Positions 1 to 7,807 are shown, counted from the stretch's first letter. The stretch: 57,951 bases of DNA from Alphaproteobacteria bacterium (GCA_030425145.1 JAUHVK010000028.1:1-57951); one strand, 5' to 3'. Made by a program: numbers and translations. The notes: generated by a model not told the origin, from the letters alone.

Positions 1-43
1 AGATCGGTGCAAAGGGAAACTCTGGCAGGCATCGGAAACTCCT

Positions 44-319
44 TTGCCGCCATGGAATCAGATCGCCGGCGCACCGAGAACCCCAGAAATCCAAAATGAG
101 TCAGACGCCAGCGCCTTTGGTATTACCAGTATTTTGTTCCCGCTTATTACAATCACTCTTTCTGGGGATTTTCTGGTTGTCGCCGCAACGATCGGTGTTG
201 CGTCGAATTTCCTACTCCTGTCGATCGCTCTTTCGGGAGCCGTAATCTCCGCGCCTCTCAGTTGGGCGATCGCGGCAGAATTGAACGCAAACAGTGTGAA
301 TTCGTCCTCAATTTATTGA
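44..319 (+). pseudogene. Small two-helix membrane protein, degenerate tandem paralogue without an ATG start
   Basis: The open frame encodes 91 residues. From about residue 24 to 79 it aligns without gaps to the 60-residue protein encoded just downstream (386-568), with about one third identical positions, including shared ILF, TL, Gly and Pro landmarks. Two hydrophobic segments are visible (about 29-47 and 52-72). The codon matching the neighbour's initiator ATG is GCC, and the only upstream in-frame start is a TTG at 44 with no good ribosome-binding site, which adds about 22 unrelated residues. I infer a tandem duplicate that has lost its start, although a TTG-initiated functional variant cannot be excluded. 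Function is unknown. Confidence 0.4.
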
Positions 320-385
320 TCCGCATCAAGGCAAACACATATAGTTTATGGAATACATCTCCATGTTATTTCCTTGGAGGTTAAA

Positions 386-568
386 ATGTTCCGTCTTGCC
401 ACCATTCTGTTTTCGCTGATTGCTACCACCCTCGCGGGTACCGCGATTATCGCGGTTCTGACGGCGGGGTATGTCACCCTGATCCCCATCGTTTCTGCAG
501 CAGCCTTGGGAGCATTGGCTGCAGTGCCCGTTACCTATCTGATCGCTCGCGAAATCTATCGCACCTGA
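386..568 (+). CDS. Small two-helix membrane protein (Rhodobacteraceae 60-residue family)
   Basis: The product has 60 residues. I chose the ATG at 386 because TTGGAGG (374-380) lies just upstream; the frame itself opens earlier at that TTG. Two hydrophobic helices (about 4-27 and 31-52) are separated by a short polar turn, and the protein ends with a short basic tail. Small proteins of this length and pattern are common in Rhodobacteraceae and, as I recall, are often mislabelled CTP synthetase; the sequence has nothing in common with that enzyme. It is an inner-membrane microprotein of unknown role. The 3' end overlaps the convergent phosphatase gene by 13 bases. Confidence 0.7.
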   Translation: MFRLATILFSLIATTLAGTAIIAVLTAGYVTLIPIVSAAALGALAAVPVTYLIAREIYRT

Positions 569-1020
569 CGCGCGTCGGCCTCTACCGAATCCAACAAGCC
601 ATCGGCACAAGCTTCGATCAGCGCCAGTGCGCCATCGAAATCGCGGGTGAAGTACGGGTCAGGTACGTGTTCCATCCCACTCTGCGATGCGAACTCGGTG
701 AACAGGGTTACTTTGTCCGCAGGTCCCACGGCCGCGAGATCGGCAGCGTTGTCACTGTCCATGACGATAATCCGGTCGAAGGTTCCGAAATCGGTTGTCG
801 ACACCTGACGCGCCCGGAGCGCTGAAAGGTCATATCCCTTAGCACGAGCGGCTTCCTGCATTGGCGTGTATGGCGGCTTGCCGACATGCCAGCCCGCCGT
901 TCCAGCACTGTCCAGCACCAGATCGATGCCCCGCGCTTCGGCCTTGGCGCGCGTCACAGCTTCTGCAGTGGGAGAGCGGCAGATATTGCCCAGACAGACA
1001 AAGAGGATACGGTACGTCAT
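556..1020 (-). CDS. Low molecular weight protein-tyrosine phosphatase
   Basis: This 154-residue cytoplasmic protein has the complete LMW-PTP layout. The P-loop CLGNICRS begins at Cys9 (nucleophile), with Arg15 for phosphate binding. The general acid is Asp121 in the DPYF motif, and length is normal for the family. Such enzymes remove phosphate from tyrosine or arginine residues of proteins; the substrate here cannot be told, and the arsenate-reductase branch of the fold is unlikely because there is no ars context. The gene diverges from the sirtuin gene, with 45 bases between the two starts. The ribosome-binding site is weak. Confidence 0.92.
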   Translation of the reverse strand: MTYRILFVCLGNICRSPTAEAVTRAKAEARGIDLVLDSAGTAGWHVGKPPYTPMQEAARAKGYDLSALRARQVSTTDFGTFDRIIVMDSDNAADLAAVGPADKVTLFTEFASQSGMEHVPDPYFTRDFDGALALIEACADGLLDSVEADARQVR

Positions 1021-1065
1021 GGCAAAGACTTAACCACCCGCACCATCGGGGGAAAGGGGGATGCG

Positions 1066-1761
1066 ATGCGAAAGATCGACAGGCTCGTCATTCTGACCGG
1101 CGCTGGCATCTCAGCCGAAAGCGGCTTGGGGACGTTCCGCGATGAGGGTGGGCTCTGGGCGCAGCACCGTATCGAGGACGTGGCGACACCCGAAGCTTTC
1201 GCCCGTAACCCCGAGCTGGTGCACCGGTTCTACAACGCGCGCCGGGTGCAGTCCGCGGCGGCTGAGCCGAATGCTGCACATCACGCTCTGGCACGTCTGC
1301 AATCCGAATTCCCCGGTGAGGTGTTTCTTGTCACGCAGAACGTGGACGGGTTGCATGAAAAGGCAGGAGCAGAGGCGATCCACATGCATGGCGCGCTCTC
1401 CCGCGCACTCTGTGCCACATGTGACCACCGATGGGAGGCGCCTACCGAGATGCAGGTTGGCGAACTCTGTCCCGCCTGCACCGCGCCGACGGCGCGCCCA
1501 GACATCGTGTGGTTCGGAGAAATTCCCTATCACATGGAGCATATCATCGGCGCGCTTCAAACCTGCGATCTCTTTGCGGCGATCGGCACGTCGGGCCAGG
1601 TCTACCCCGCTGCCGGGTTCGTCGAAGAGGCACGGATGGCAGGGGCCGCTACGGTTGAGTTGAACCTGCGCGACAGTGACATGTCATACGCCTTCGACGA
1701 CCACATCACCGGACCGGCCAGCAAGACGGTCCCCGCCTGGGTGGACCGCCTTCTGGCCTGA
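1066..1761 (+). CDS. cobB: NAD-dependent protein deacylase of the sirtuin family
   Basis: This 231-residue sirtuin transfers acyl groups from protein lysines to ADP-ribose, consuming NAD+. Visible motifs are GAGISAESGLGTFR (12-25) for NAD binding, TQNVDGLHEKAG around 90-101, the catalytic His108 in MHG, four zinc cysteines (116, 119, 135, 138) and GTSGQVYPA near 174. Tyr56 and Arg59 form the YxxR signature of class III sirtuins, which in E. coli CobB and SIRT5 favours succinyl- and malonyl-lysine. The frame is open from 886, but ATG 1066 follows a purine-rich GGGGAAAGGGGG and gives the normal length; the out-of-frame ATG at 1061 is a decoy. Confidence 0.93.
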   Translation: MRKIDRLVILTGAGISAESGLGTFRDEGGLWAQHRIEDVATPEAFARNPELVHRFYNARRVQSAAAEPNAAHHALARLQSEFPGEVFLVTQNVDGLHEKAGAEAIHMHGALSRALCATCDHRWEAPTEMQVGELCPACTAPTARPDIVWFGEIPYHMEHIIGALQTCDLFAAIGTSGQVYPAAGFVEEARMAGAATVELNLRDSDMSYAFDDHITGPASKTVPAWVDRLLA

Positions 1762-1766
1762 CCGGG

Positions 1767-2231
1767 TCAGTTGCCCATGCCGTGTTTCATGCCGCCGTGA
1801 TCCTGGCGTTCCAGGTCCACCGGCACCTCGACCACGACATCCCCGGCCTTTTCGAAGGTCAGAGTGATGACGACCGTCGCGCCCTGCTCCATCGGGGCGG
1901 ACAACCCCATAAGCATGACGTGCTTTCCGCCCCGCTGCATCGCAATCATGCCATCGGCGGGTAGTTCAAAGCCTTCTTCGACATGCACCATGCGCATGAC
2001 GCCATTTCCATCATCAAGATGGGTGTGCAATTCGGTGCGCGCGGCCGCGTCCGAGGCAGCACCGACAAGGCGATCCGCCTCACCCGAATTGTGGATCATC
2101 ATGAACGCCGCGCCGGTTTTCGCCATCGGCGATGCGGACCGCGCGTAAGCGTCTTCTATGGTGATTTCGGCAAAGGCCGGCAGAACAAAGCCAAGAGCAA
2201 TTGCCCCGGCCAGAAGAGGTGTTTTCAACAT
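1767..2231 (-). CDS. Periplasmic copper chaperone PCuAC
   Basis: This 154-residue protein starts with a cleavable signal peptide (hydrophobic core 5-19, AFA-E cleavage near 21). The remainder matches the PCuAC (former DUF461) family: an immunoglobulin-like beta fold binding Cu(I) through a His/Met cluster, here His69/His71, Met79/Met81 and the HVM pair at 104-106. The C-terminal tail is His/Met-rich, which suggests extra copper binding. PCuAC proteins deliver copper to the CuA site of cytochrome c oxidase, often with ScoI/SenC. It lies 39 bases downstream of another secreted-protein gene, probably in one operon. Confidence 0.92.
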   Translation of the reverse strand: MLKTPLLAGAIALGFVLPAFAEITIEDAYARSASPMAKTGAAFMMIHNSGEADRLVGAASDAAARTELHTHLDDGNGVMRMVHVEEGFELPADGMIAMQRGGKHVMLMGLSAPMEQGATVVITLTFEKAGDVVVEVPVDLERQDHGGMKHGMGN

Positions 2232-2270
2232 GGTATAGGTCTTTCGTTTGAAGTCAGAAGTTTGAGACGT

Positions 2271-2621
2271 TCAAACTGCGGCCGGGGGTCCCCGCGCCTG
2301 TGCAGACGGGAGACGCACAGTTGTTCCATGCGTCTTGCCATATGGCAGCACCGCGTCCTGCCATTCCAGTACAAGCGTGGCTTTCGGTACCTCCCCCCAA
2401 ACATCGGCAAAAAACGCCACCGCGTAATCGGGGCAGATCATCACCGCGCCAGTCGGTTCTCCGTTCTCGTCGACAAGGATGTGTACCGGACCGGTGCCGG
2501 TGCAGATCTCCATCGTGCCAACAGCCGGAGATTGCCCCCGGGCAGCAGCAAACTGAATGCTGGTGAATCCGATTAGCAGCGCCAGTAGTGCAACGGGAAT
2601 ATGCCGGAGCAAGGACTTCAT
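2271..2621 (-). CDS. Secreted or membrane-anchored hypothetical protein upstream of PCuAC
   Basis: I chose the ATG at 2621 (116 residues). A TTG 42 bases upstream would add a polar extension in front of the signal sequence. Residues 5-26 form a hydrophobic signal or anchor, and the rest is predicted periplasmic. Two cysteines sit in the short motifs EICTGTG and ICPDYA. This resembles the DUF2946-type small proteins found beside copper genes, in which a CxxC-like pair is common; here the second motif has a single Cys. The gene precedes the PCuAC gene on the same strand, so a role in copper delivery or storage is an inference from context only. Confidence 0.65.
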   Translation of the reverse strand: MKSLLRHIPVALLALLIGFTSIQFAAARGQSPAVGTMEICTGTGPVHILVDENGEPTGAVMICPDYAVAFFADVWGEVPKATLVLEWQDAVLPYGKTHGTTVRLPSAQARGPPAAV

Positions 2622-2723
2622 GCTGCTTAGGTAAACACCACGCTTGCAGTCACAAGGCGACAAAAGGAAACAGCCCCGCGCGGAATCCCGTGCGAGGCTG
2701 TTTCATACTCGAAGAGAAAAGGA

Positions 2724-3014
2724 TCAGGCCTGAGCGGCTTGTGCCTTTGCGATCTCTTTCTTGACCTTGAGCGCGTTTGCCGACAGGTCGGTGTCCTTGG
2801 CTTTCGCCAGGAACTTGTCAAGACCACCACGGTGGTCGACGCTGCGCAGCGCATGCGCGGAAATGCGCATCTTGACGCCACGGCCGAGAGTCTCGGACTG
2901 CAGCGTCACGTCGTTCAGGTTCGGCAGAAAACGCCGACGTGTCTTGTTGTTGGCATGGCTGACATTGTTGCCAGTCATCGGGCCTTTACCGGTCAGTTCG
3001 CAAACACGCGACAT
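2724..3014 (-). CDS. rpmB: 50S ribosomal protein L28
   Basis: This 96-residue basic protein begins with [11 protein letters not shown] and continues with the [15 protein letters not shown] region diagnostic of L28. The alphaproteobacterial C-terminal extension, rich in Lys and Ala, is present. It binds 23S rRNA in the large subunit near the E site. The gene stands alone on the minus strand. Its leader contains a strong hairpin (3069-3089) described separately. Confidence 0.98.
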   Translation of the reverse strand: MSRVCELTGKGPMTGNNVSHANNKTRRRFLPNLNDVTLQSETLGRGVKMRISAHALRSVDHRGGLDKFLAKAKDTDLSANALKVKKEIAKAQAAQA

Positions 3015-3068
3015 GGGTTCATCCTCGTTCTATCAGAAGCAGAAGACGGTTCTTCCACCAATATGAAA

Positions 3069-3089
3069 GGGCGCCGACTGGCAGCGCCC
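3069..3089 (-). promoter_or_regulatory. Hairpin in the rpmB leader
   Basis: On the minus strand GGGCGC and GCGCCC pair around a 9-base loop, followed by a short pyrimidine-rich stretch (TTTCATATT), about 55 bases before the rpmB start. It could be a transcription attenuator, a leader element bound by a ribosomal protein, or simply the end of an upstream transcript. The pairing is visible; the function is inferred. Confidence 0.35.
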
Positions 3090-3190
3090 GGAATCTCGTT
3101 GGCTGTCCTTAGAGGGATGCGGGAAAGGCGTCAAGTGGGGCGGCGCGGGAAAACCGGGACTCGACCCAAACTTCGCGGGTTTTGTGTCGA

Positions 3191-3280
3191 ACCGCCTGCG
3201 GCGGTCCGACAGGTCGGGGGCTTTGCCCCCCTGCCGCGCCAGCGCGGCATTCCCCCCAAGGTATTTTTCAAACAGAGAAG
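3191..3280 (+). repeat. Multi-hairpin intergenic repeat, copy A
   Basis: Read on the plus strand, three stem-loops follow one another: ACCGCC/GGCGGT (3191-3205), GGGGGC/GCCCCC (3216-3230) and TGCCGCGC/GCGCGGCA (3232-3249). They lead into CCCCCCAAGGTATTTTTC and AACAGAGAAG (3251-3280). The last part is the reverse complement of the leader shared by copies B, C and D. Copies A and B point at each other, so the 3251-3280 and 3398-3427 arms form an imperfect inverted repeat in the gene-free stretch 3015-3523 between rpmB and meaB. Confidence 0.75.
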
Positions 3281-3344
3281 ACACGAATTGTTAACCCGAC
3301 TCGCATCATCTGGTCTGGCGGTACAGGCGGAGGCGTCGATGACC

Positions 3345-3381
3345 GCAAACAGAGAAGCCCCCTGCCTAATCGTGCAGGGGG
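3345..3381. repeat. Isolated leader fragment plus hairpin between repeat copies A and B
   Basis: GCAAACAGAGAAG (3345-3357) repeats the tail of copy A (CAAACAGAGAAG, 3269-3280). It is followed by a perfect 8-bp stem, CCCCCTGC and GCAGGGGG, with an 8-base loop (3358-3381). It may be a truncated third copy of the element. No U-run follows on either strand, so it is not a classical terminator. Confidence 0.5.
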
Positions 3382-3397
3382 TGGATCGCCCGCCTTC

Positions 3398-3516
3398 ATT
3401 CTCTGTTTCACAAATACCTCGGGGGAGTCGCCGCTTGCGGCGACGGGGGCAGAGCCCCCAATCCGCTAGGATGGCCAAAGGCCATACTAGCTCAAATCGG
3501 TGCGCCGAAGGCGCGC
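3398..3516 (-). repeat. Multi-hairpin intergenic repeat, copy B (3' of meaB)
   Basis: The plus-strand leader ATTCTCTGTTTCACAAATAC (3399-3418) is followed by CTCGGGGGA and four stem-loops: GTCGCCGC/GCGGCGAC (3427-3444), GGGGGC/GCCCCC (3445-3459), ATGGCC/GGCCAT (3471-3485) and GCGCC/GGCGC (3502-3514). The meaB stop codon (3524) lies immediately beyond the last hairpin, so the whole array would be the 3' untranslated region of the minus-strand meaB transcript. Confidence 0.75.
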
Positions 3517-3523
3517 AATCGGC

Positions 3524-4516
3524 TCACGCGACCGGAATGTTGCGGCCTTCGAGTTGCGCCAGAACCTCGTCCGCCGCCTGGCTGGGGGTTTTTACCCCCT
3601 CTTCCACCGACTGCCCCAAGGACAGCACCAGCCCCTTCATCGGTTCGCGCTCTAGGCGGGCCAGCAGCGCTTGCTTCAGTTCAGCCTCGAACCAGAATCG
3701 CGCCTGCGCGGCGCGGCGGGATGCAAAATGGCTGGTCTCGCGGCGCCAGTCGGTGAGGGCCTGCATCTCTTCCCAGGCGGTCTGCAATCCATTCTCTTCC
3801 AGCGCCGAGACCGTCATTGCCTTGGGAAACCCCTGCGGGTCCTGCGGGCGTTTGCGCAACAGGCGCAGGGCACCGGCGTAATCGGCGCAGGTGCGGGTGG
3901 CGGTGGCTTTCAGTTCACCGTCGGCCTTGTTGACGAGGATGATGTCGGCCATCTCCATGATGCCGCGTTTCACACCCTGCAATTCATCGCCCCCTGCCGG
4001 GGCAAGGAGCAGCAGGAACAGGTCCGACATTTCCGCCACCACGGTTTCAGACTGCCCGACACCAACAGTTTCGATCAGCACCACGTCAAAGCCCGCAGCC
4101 TCGCACAGGTCGATTGCTTCGCGCGTCCGCCGCGCGACGCCGCCGAGATGGGACTGTGACGGCGACGGGCGGATAAAGGCGTTGGGATCACGGGACAGGC
4201 GCTCCATACGGGTCTTATCGCCGAGGATCGAGCCACCGGACCGCGCGGAGCTTGGATCGACTGCCAGCACGGCGACCTTGAGCCCCTGCCCGGTCAGCAT
4301 CATGCCGAAGGATTCGATAAAGGTCGATTTGCCGACACCAGGCGTTCCCGAAAGACCGATGCGCAGCGCTTCGCGCCCGTGGCCTTTGAGCCTGTCGAAC
4401 AGCCTCAGAGCATCAGCCCTGTGATCGGCGCGGCCGCTTTCGACAAGGGTAATAGAGCGGGCCAGAGCGCGGCGTTCACCGGCAAGGATGCGGGTGGCCA
4501 GATCGTCGATATCCAT
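3524..4516 (-). CDS. meaB: Methylmalonyl-CoA mutase-associated GTPase MeaB (ArgK family)
   Basis: This G3E-class P-loop GTPase (330 residues) protects adenosylcobalamin-dependent methylmalonyl-CoA mutase from inactivation and gates cofactor loading. Visible motifs are the Walker [10 protein letters not shown] (57-65), [20 protein letters not shown] with conserved metal-binding residues, [10 protein letters not shown] (Walker B/switch region) and NKADGE for guanine recognition. I chose ATG 4516, which has GGAG eight bases upstream and gives the family length; an in-frame ATG at 4570 would add 18 non-conserved residues. The mutase is not in this window. A hemerythrin gene lies just upstream on the same strand. 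Confidence 0.95.
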   Translation of the reverse strand: MDIDDLATRILAGERRALARSITLVESGRADHRADALRLFDRLKGHGREALRIGLSGTPGVGKSTFIESFGMMLTGQGLKVAVLAVDPSSARSGGSILGDKTRMERLSRDPNAFIRPSPSQSHLGGVARRTREAIDLCEAAGFDVVLIETVGVGQSETVVAEMSDLFLLLLAPAGGDELQGVKRGIMEMADIILVNKADGELKATATRTCADYAGALRLLRKRPQDPQGFPKAMTVSALEENGLQTAWEEMQALTDWRRETSHFASRRAAQARFWFEAELKQALLARLEREPMKGLVLSLGQSVEEGVKTPSQAADEVLAQLEGRNIPVA

Positions 4517-4579
4517 GCTCAGGGCTCCGTCTTGGTCTGGTGGCACATGTGCCATGGGCCGGGCGACCAAGTAAACCCG

Positions 4580-5131
4580 TCAGCCCAGACCCCCGGGACC
4601 GTGTTTGAGAATCACCGGCACCACCAGTTCTTCCTCGTCGATTAAATGGCGGTTCAACATGGACTGAAAGCTGAGCAGCTCTTTGCGGAATTCACCGGGC
4701 TCCGAATTGCCTTGAATGACTGCATTGGCCCCATCTGCAAACCGATTGAGGAGACCATCCATTGCGTGGTGATCGGAATCGAGCAGTTCGAAGCCCTTGT
4801 TCAAGACGGGTTCGCGCGTGGCGAGGATCGGAAAGTAGTGGTGGTCCTCGATCTGGTGATGGCCATGCAGGTTCTGAAGCAGCATCGAGCCATAGCGCGA
4901 CAGCTTCGCGGCATGGGTCTGCGCGTCGATTTTGCGGTCGACCGCCTGCTCGGCATCTTCGATCAGCGCCGTCATCAGCTTGCGGAACATCAGGTGCCGG
5001 TCCAACCAGAAGGCCACCAGCCCGGCGAAATTGTTGTGATCCGGCCAGGTTTCGCGCGGAAAATCCTCAAGCAGCACGCGCAATGCGTCCGGCAATCCGT
5101 CGCGGGTGTCGAGTTTCAGCGTGTCGTCCAT
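4580..5131 (-). CDS. Hemerythrin-domain protein
   Basis: This is a 183-residue all-helical protein. Candidate di-iron ligands are His46 (in LDRHLMF), the cluster HGHHQIEDHHYFP (89-101) with Glu95 and His97/98, and the C-terminal NRHLIDEEELVVP segment. This order fits the hemerythrin/HHE fold, which binds O2 or NO or stores iron; which of these applies cannot be read from sequence. The start at 5131 has an excellent AGGAGG seven bases upstream; the longer open frame to 5179 lacks one. It shares its strand with a universal stress protein gene upstream and meaB downstream, suggesting a stress-linked operon. Confidence 0.85.
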   Translation of the reverse strand: MDDTLKLDTRDGLPDALRVLLEDFPRETWPDHNNFAGLVAFWLDRHLMFRKLMTALIEDAEQAVDRKIDAQTHAAKLSRYGSMLLQNLHGHHQIEDHHYFPILATREPVLNKGFELLDSDHHAMDGLLNRFADGANAVIQGNSEPGEFRKELLSFQSMLNRHLIDEEELVVPVILKHGPGGLG

Positions 5132-5179
5132 GGGCACCTCCTGTGGCGCAGGAGGTGCAGCGCGGACGGGAAATGTCAA

Positions 5180-5587
5180 TCAGCGCACAACATGAACCGA
5201 GCATTGCGCGTGGCGCACAACATGGGTTGCCGTGGACCCCAGCAGAAGCGTCTGCATACCCGGTCGGTGTGAGGCGATGACGATCAGGTCATTCCCCTGC
5301 TCCTCGGCGTAGTCGAGGATGGAGCGCCCGGAATGGCCTTCGATCACTACGGAATTGGCACCGATAGGTGCCGCAAGCCGCGCCATTTCGACCTCAATTC
5401 CTTCGCGCGTGGCATCCAGGATATCGGACGAGATGTAGCTGATAGCGTAACTCGGAACTGCTTCGACGACATGAAGCAGCGTGATGGTCGCGCCTTCGGC
5501 CGACAGTGCCTTGGCGATGTCCATGGCCTGGGCCGAACGGTCCTCTTCGTTGTCCAGTGCGATGGGTACGAGAATATTTGAATACAT
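5180..5587 (-). CDS. Universal stress protein (UspA family)
   Basis: This single-domain protein has 135 residues. The N-terminal beta strand MYSNILVPIALD and the C-terminal ATP-loop region IVIASHRPGMQTLLLGSTA match the family; the usual GxxGxxxxxxxxxG(S/T) is present in modified form, with His-Arg-Pro-Gly replacing the first glycine-rich turn. ATP binding is therefore likely but not certain. Usp proteins accumulate under starvation, oxidative stress or low oxygen. It lies 48 bases upstream of the hemerythrin gene, and the two are probably co-transcribed. Confidence 0.9.
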   Translation of the reverse strand: MYSNILVPIALDNEEDRSAQAMDIAKALSAEGATITLLHVVEAVPSYAISYISSDILDATREGIEVEMARLAAPIGANSVVIEGHSGRSILDYAEEQGNDLIVIASHRPGMQTLLLGSTATHVVRHAQCSVHVVR

Positions 5588-5702
5588 GGGGCCCCTCCCT
5601 CAATTCAGGATAGAGCCAGTCTAGGTCGGTATCGGTCACTGGACTTTGATCCGCATCATGGTCGCGGCAGGGGTTGCAAACCCACCTGACCAGTTTGCAA
5701 AG

Positions 5703-6548
5703 TCACGAAACGTTGGGTTCGCCCTGCAACCCCAGCAGCTTGCGAAAACCGGTCCAATAGCCCGGCAGGCGCGGCGGTTCTTGCAATTGGGGAAGCGCGT
5801 CGTCAGCCCACCGTGACATGCGGCGCGGTGTAAAGTCGCGTCCCCAGTCAAGATAGGCTTCCGCATCTTTGGGGCGCAGACGACAAGCCGAGCCGACCAA
5901 ACCCACCAGCGTTTCCGGGGCCGAGTACCACTCGTCCTGAATGCCGGTGACCTTCTTTTGCAGGAACGGCCCGACCCAGCGCATCAGCGCCTTGTCGGAG
6001 AAGAGGAGCAGCATCTTGCCCATCTCCTCGCGGCTGTAGTGGATCAGCGGCGGAAACGTGTCGAAGAACAGCGCCTTGCCGTCGAGATAGGCGAAGTTTC
6101 GGATCGAGGGGTGAAAGCCGATGCGGGTGTCGAACTGGTCGGCATTGTTCCAGAAAGTGGCGATCACGTCGCCTGCGGCCTCCATCATCAATAGTGTTTC
6201 TTCCGTCGAGGCTGTCTGCATCTGCGGGCGCATCATGCTGTCTGACGGCAGCGCCTCCTGCACAATCACCGGGATGCGGGCGCCGTCCATATCAAGCAGG
6301 TGGAATTCGGTCTGCGGCAAGGCAACCCCGGCTTGGTTCAGCGCGGCGACGTAATCGTCGTGGCACTGCGCCAGACGGTCGAGTGCCGCCGCATCGCGCA
6401 AACCGCGATAGACTTTGATGACCTTGTCGGAGAACGGGCCGTCGGCAGGACGGAACGGCGCGCAGAAGTAGCCGAGTTTCGACACGGTCTGACCGCGCGC
6501 GGCGCTGTCGGCGCGGATCACGGCTTTCAGGGCGTCGAGGTCGGTCAT
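5703..6548 (-). CDS. Uncharacterised kinase-fold-like protein downstream of parA
   Basis: This is a 281-residue soluble protein with no signal peptide. I do not recognise a named enzyme; it resembles proteins annotated as DUF6206. Around residues 140-165, HPSIRNF followed by a hydrophobic strand and FFDTFPPLIHY recalls the catalytic loop and metal-binding Asp of aminoglycoside-phosphotransferase-like kinases, and the N-terminal VIKVYRGL could be the nucleotide lysine strand. This is inference from local similarity only. It follows the ParA gene by 30 bases with AAGGAA ahead of its ATG, so both are probably made from one message. Confidence 0.6.
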   Translation of the reverse strand: MTDLDALKAVIRADSAARGQTVSKLGYFCAPFRPADGPFSDKVIKVYRGLRDAAALDRLAQCHDDYVAALNQAGVALPQTEFHLLDMDGARIPVIVQEALPSDSMMRPQMQTASTEETLLMMEAAGDVIATFWNNADQFDTRIGFHPSIRNFAYLDGKALFFDTFPPLIHYSREEMGKMLLLFSDKALMRWVGPFLQKKVTGIQDEWYSAPETLVGLVGSACRLRPKDAEAYLDWGRDFTPRRMSRWADDALPQLQEPPRLPGYWTGFRKLLGLQGEPNVS

Positions 6549-6578
6549 GGCGCAGGTTCCTTGGTCGGGTGCCCTGCC

Positions 6579-7220
6579 TTACCCGTTTGACAGCGCCTGT
6601 GCCACCTCTGAGGTGAGCGCGTCGACCTCGGCCTGAGCGGGCGTCTTGCGGCCTTCGGCAGCACCGCGCCCATGGCCCAGGGCTTCGGCATAGATCACGC
6701 GGTTTGCCAGCGTGGCTTCGGCAATGCGGGCCATCAGCTTTTCCGCCGCCTCGGCCACTTCGGCGCCAAGACGTGTGTTGTGACGCGCGCGGTTGAGGAC
6801 GATCATCGCTTCCTTGTCCTCGCGCCGGGCAAGATCGAGCACACCTTCGGTGGCCCAAAGGTCCACATGGCTGACGCTGACCGGTACAATCACCAGATCG
6901 GCAACACGCAAGGCCGGGCGCAGATCGCTGTCGGCTTTGGGTGGTGTGTCGATGATGACGATGTCATGGCTTTCGGACAGTTTGCGCACCTCGTAGGTGA
7001 TGCCCCAAGCCGAGGACGTGGCGAATTCGAGAGCATCGACCGGGCCAGCTTCTGTTTCTAGCCGGGTCATGAACCAGCGCCCCAGGCTGCCCTGCGGGTC
7101 TATGTCGACAAGCGCCACGCGCTTGCCCTGACGCAGGAAGCCGATGGCGAGGTTGGCGGAAACGGTGGTCTTGCCAGAGCCGCCCTTTTGCTGAGCAACT
7201 GTGATGACGTGGCCGGGCAT
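6579..7220 (-). CDS. ParA-family ATPase (orphan, chromosomal)
   Basis: This deviant Walker-type ATPase has 213 residues: KGGSGKTT (12-19) with the signature Lys12, DIDPQGS at the A' motif and IIDTPP as Walker B. Short ParA/MipZ-like proteins without an N-terminal HTH position cargo on the nucleoid or cell pole. No parB or parS candidate is adjacent, which argues against the main chromosome-partitioning parA. The downstream gene encodes an uncharacterised kinase-fold-like protein, and I infer a functional pair. GAAGGAA stands upstream of the ATG. Confidence 0.85.
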   Translation of the reverse strand: MPGHVITVAQQKGGSGKTTVSANLAIGFLRQGKRVALVDIDPQGSLGRWFMTRLETEAGPVDALEFATSSAWGITYEVRKLSESHDIVIIDTPPKADSDLRPALRVADLVIVPVSVSHVDLWATEGVLDLARREDKEAMIVLNRARHNTRLGAEVAEAAEKLMARIAEATLANRVIYAEALGHGRGAAEGRKTPAQAEVDALTSEVAQALSNG

Positions 7221-7306
7221 AGTCTGTTCCTTCGATTCGGACCGACGGTACTAGGTTATTTTGCAGGCGCAGCATAAAAATTGCCACACCCGGCCAAGAT
7301 GCGAGG

Positions 7307-7807
7307 ATGAGTCACATGAAATCACCCATTCGCCCTACGGATGATGAGGCGTGCGCGTTGGCCCGCGAATTGATTGCGACGGCTCGTTTTGCAGCTTTGG
7401 CGTATACGGATATGACCGATGGCGCGCCAATGGTCAGCCGCGTTGCACTGGTCGAGGGGCCGGATGGAGCGCCAACCAGCCTGATGTCGGATCTGAGCCA
7501 CCACAGCGCTGCATTGCAGCGAAGCCCGGTTTGTTCGCTGTTGATCGGAGAGCCAAAGGACAAGGGCGATCCACTGACGCATCCTCGACTGAGCCTGCGG
7601 GCAACCGCGCGTGTCGTTCGTCATGGAGAGCCGGAGCATGGCGCTTTGGCCGAGGCATTTCTGGCGAAACAGCCAAAAGCAAAGCTCTATATCGGGTTCG
7701 CGGATTTCGCTCTGGTCAGGTTCACACCGCTTGGCGCGCATCTGAATGGCGGATTCGGCAAAGCCTATGTGCTGAACGCGGATGATCTGGTGCGGGCGAG
7801 GCGTTGA
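7307..7807 (+). CDS. Pyridoxamine 5'-phosphate oxidase-like FMN-binding split-barrel protein
   Basis: This 166-residue protein has the split-barrel pattern seen in HugZ/PNPOx-like proteins. ALARELIATARFAALAYTD at the N-terminus, the SLMSDLSHHSAAL segment (flavin or heme pocket in HugZ-type proteins) and a C-terminal FALVRFTPLGAHLNGGFGKA stretch match heme-utilisation relatives. It may bind FMN or heme, and the substrate is unknown. It diverges from the parA operon. The start is placed at 7307 after GCGAGG; the ATG nine bases later is an alternative. Confidence 0.8.
   Translation: MSHMKSPIRPTDDEACALARELIATARFAALAYTDMTDGAPMVSRVALVEGPDGAPTSLMSDLSHHSAALQRSPVCSLLIGEPKDKGDPLTHPRLSLRATARVVRHGEPEHGALAEAFLAKQPKAKLYIGFADFALVRFTPLGAHLNGGFGKAYVLNADDLVRARR

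Noticed and set aside
2739-3881. A 380-codon plus-strand open frame spanning rpmB, the repeat region and meaB
   Set aside because: It runs antisense through rpmB and meaB and straight through hairpin repeats; low-complexity Arg/Ser composition.
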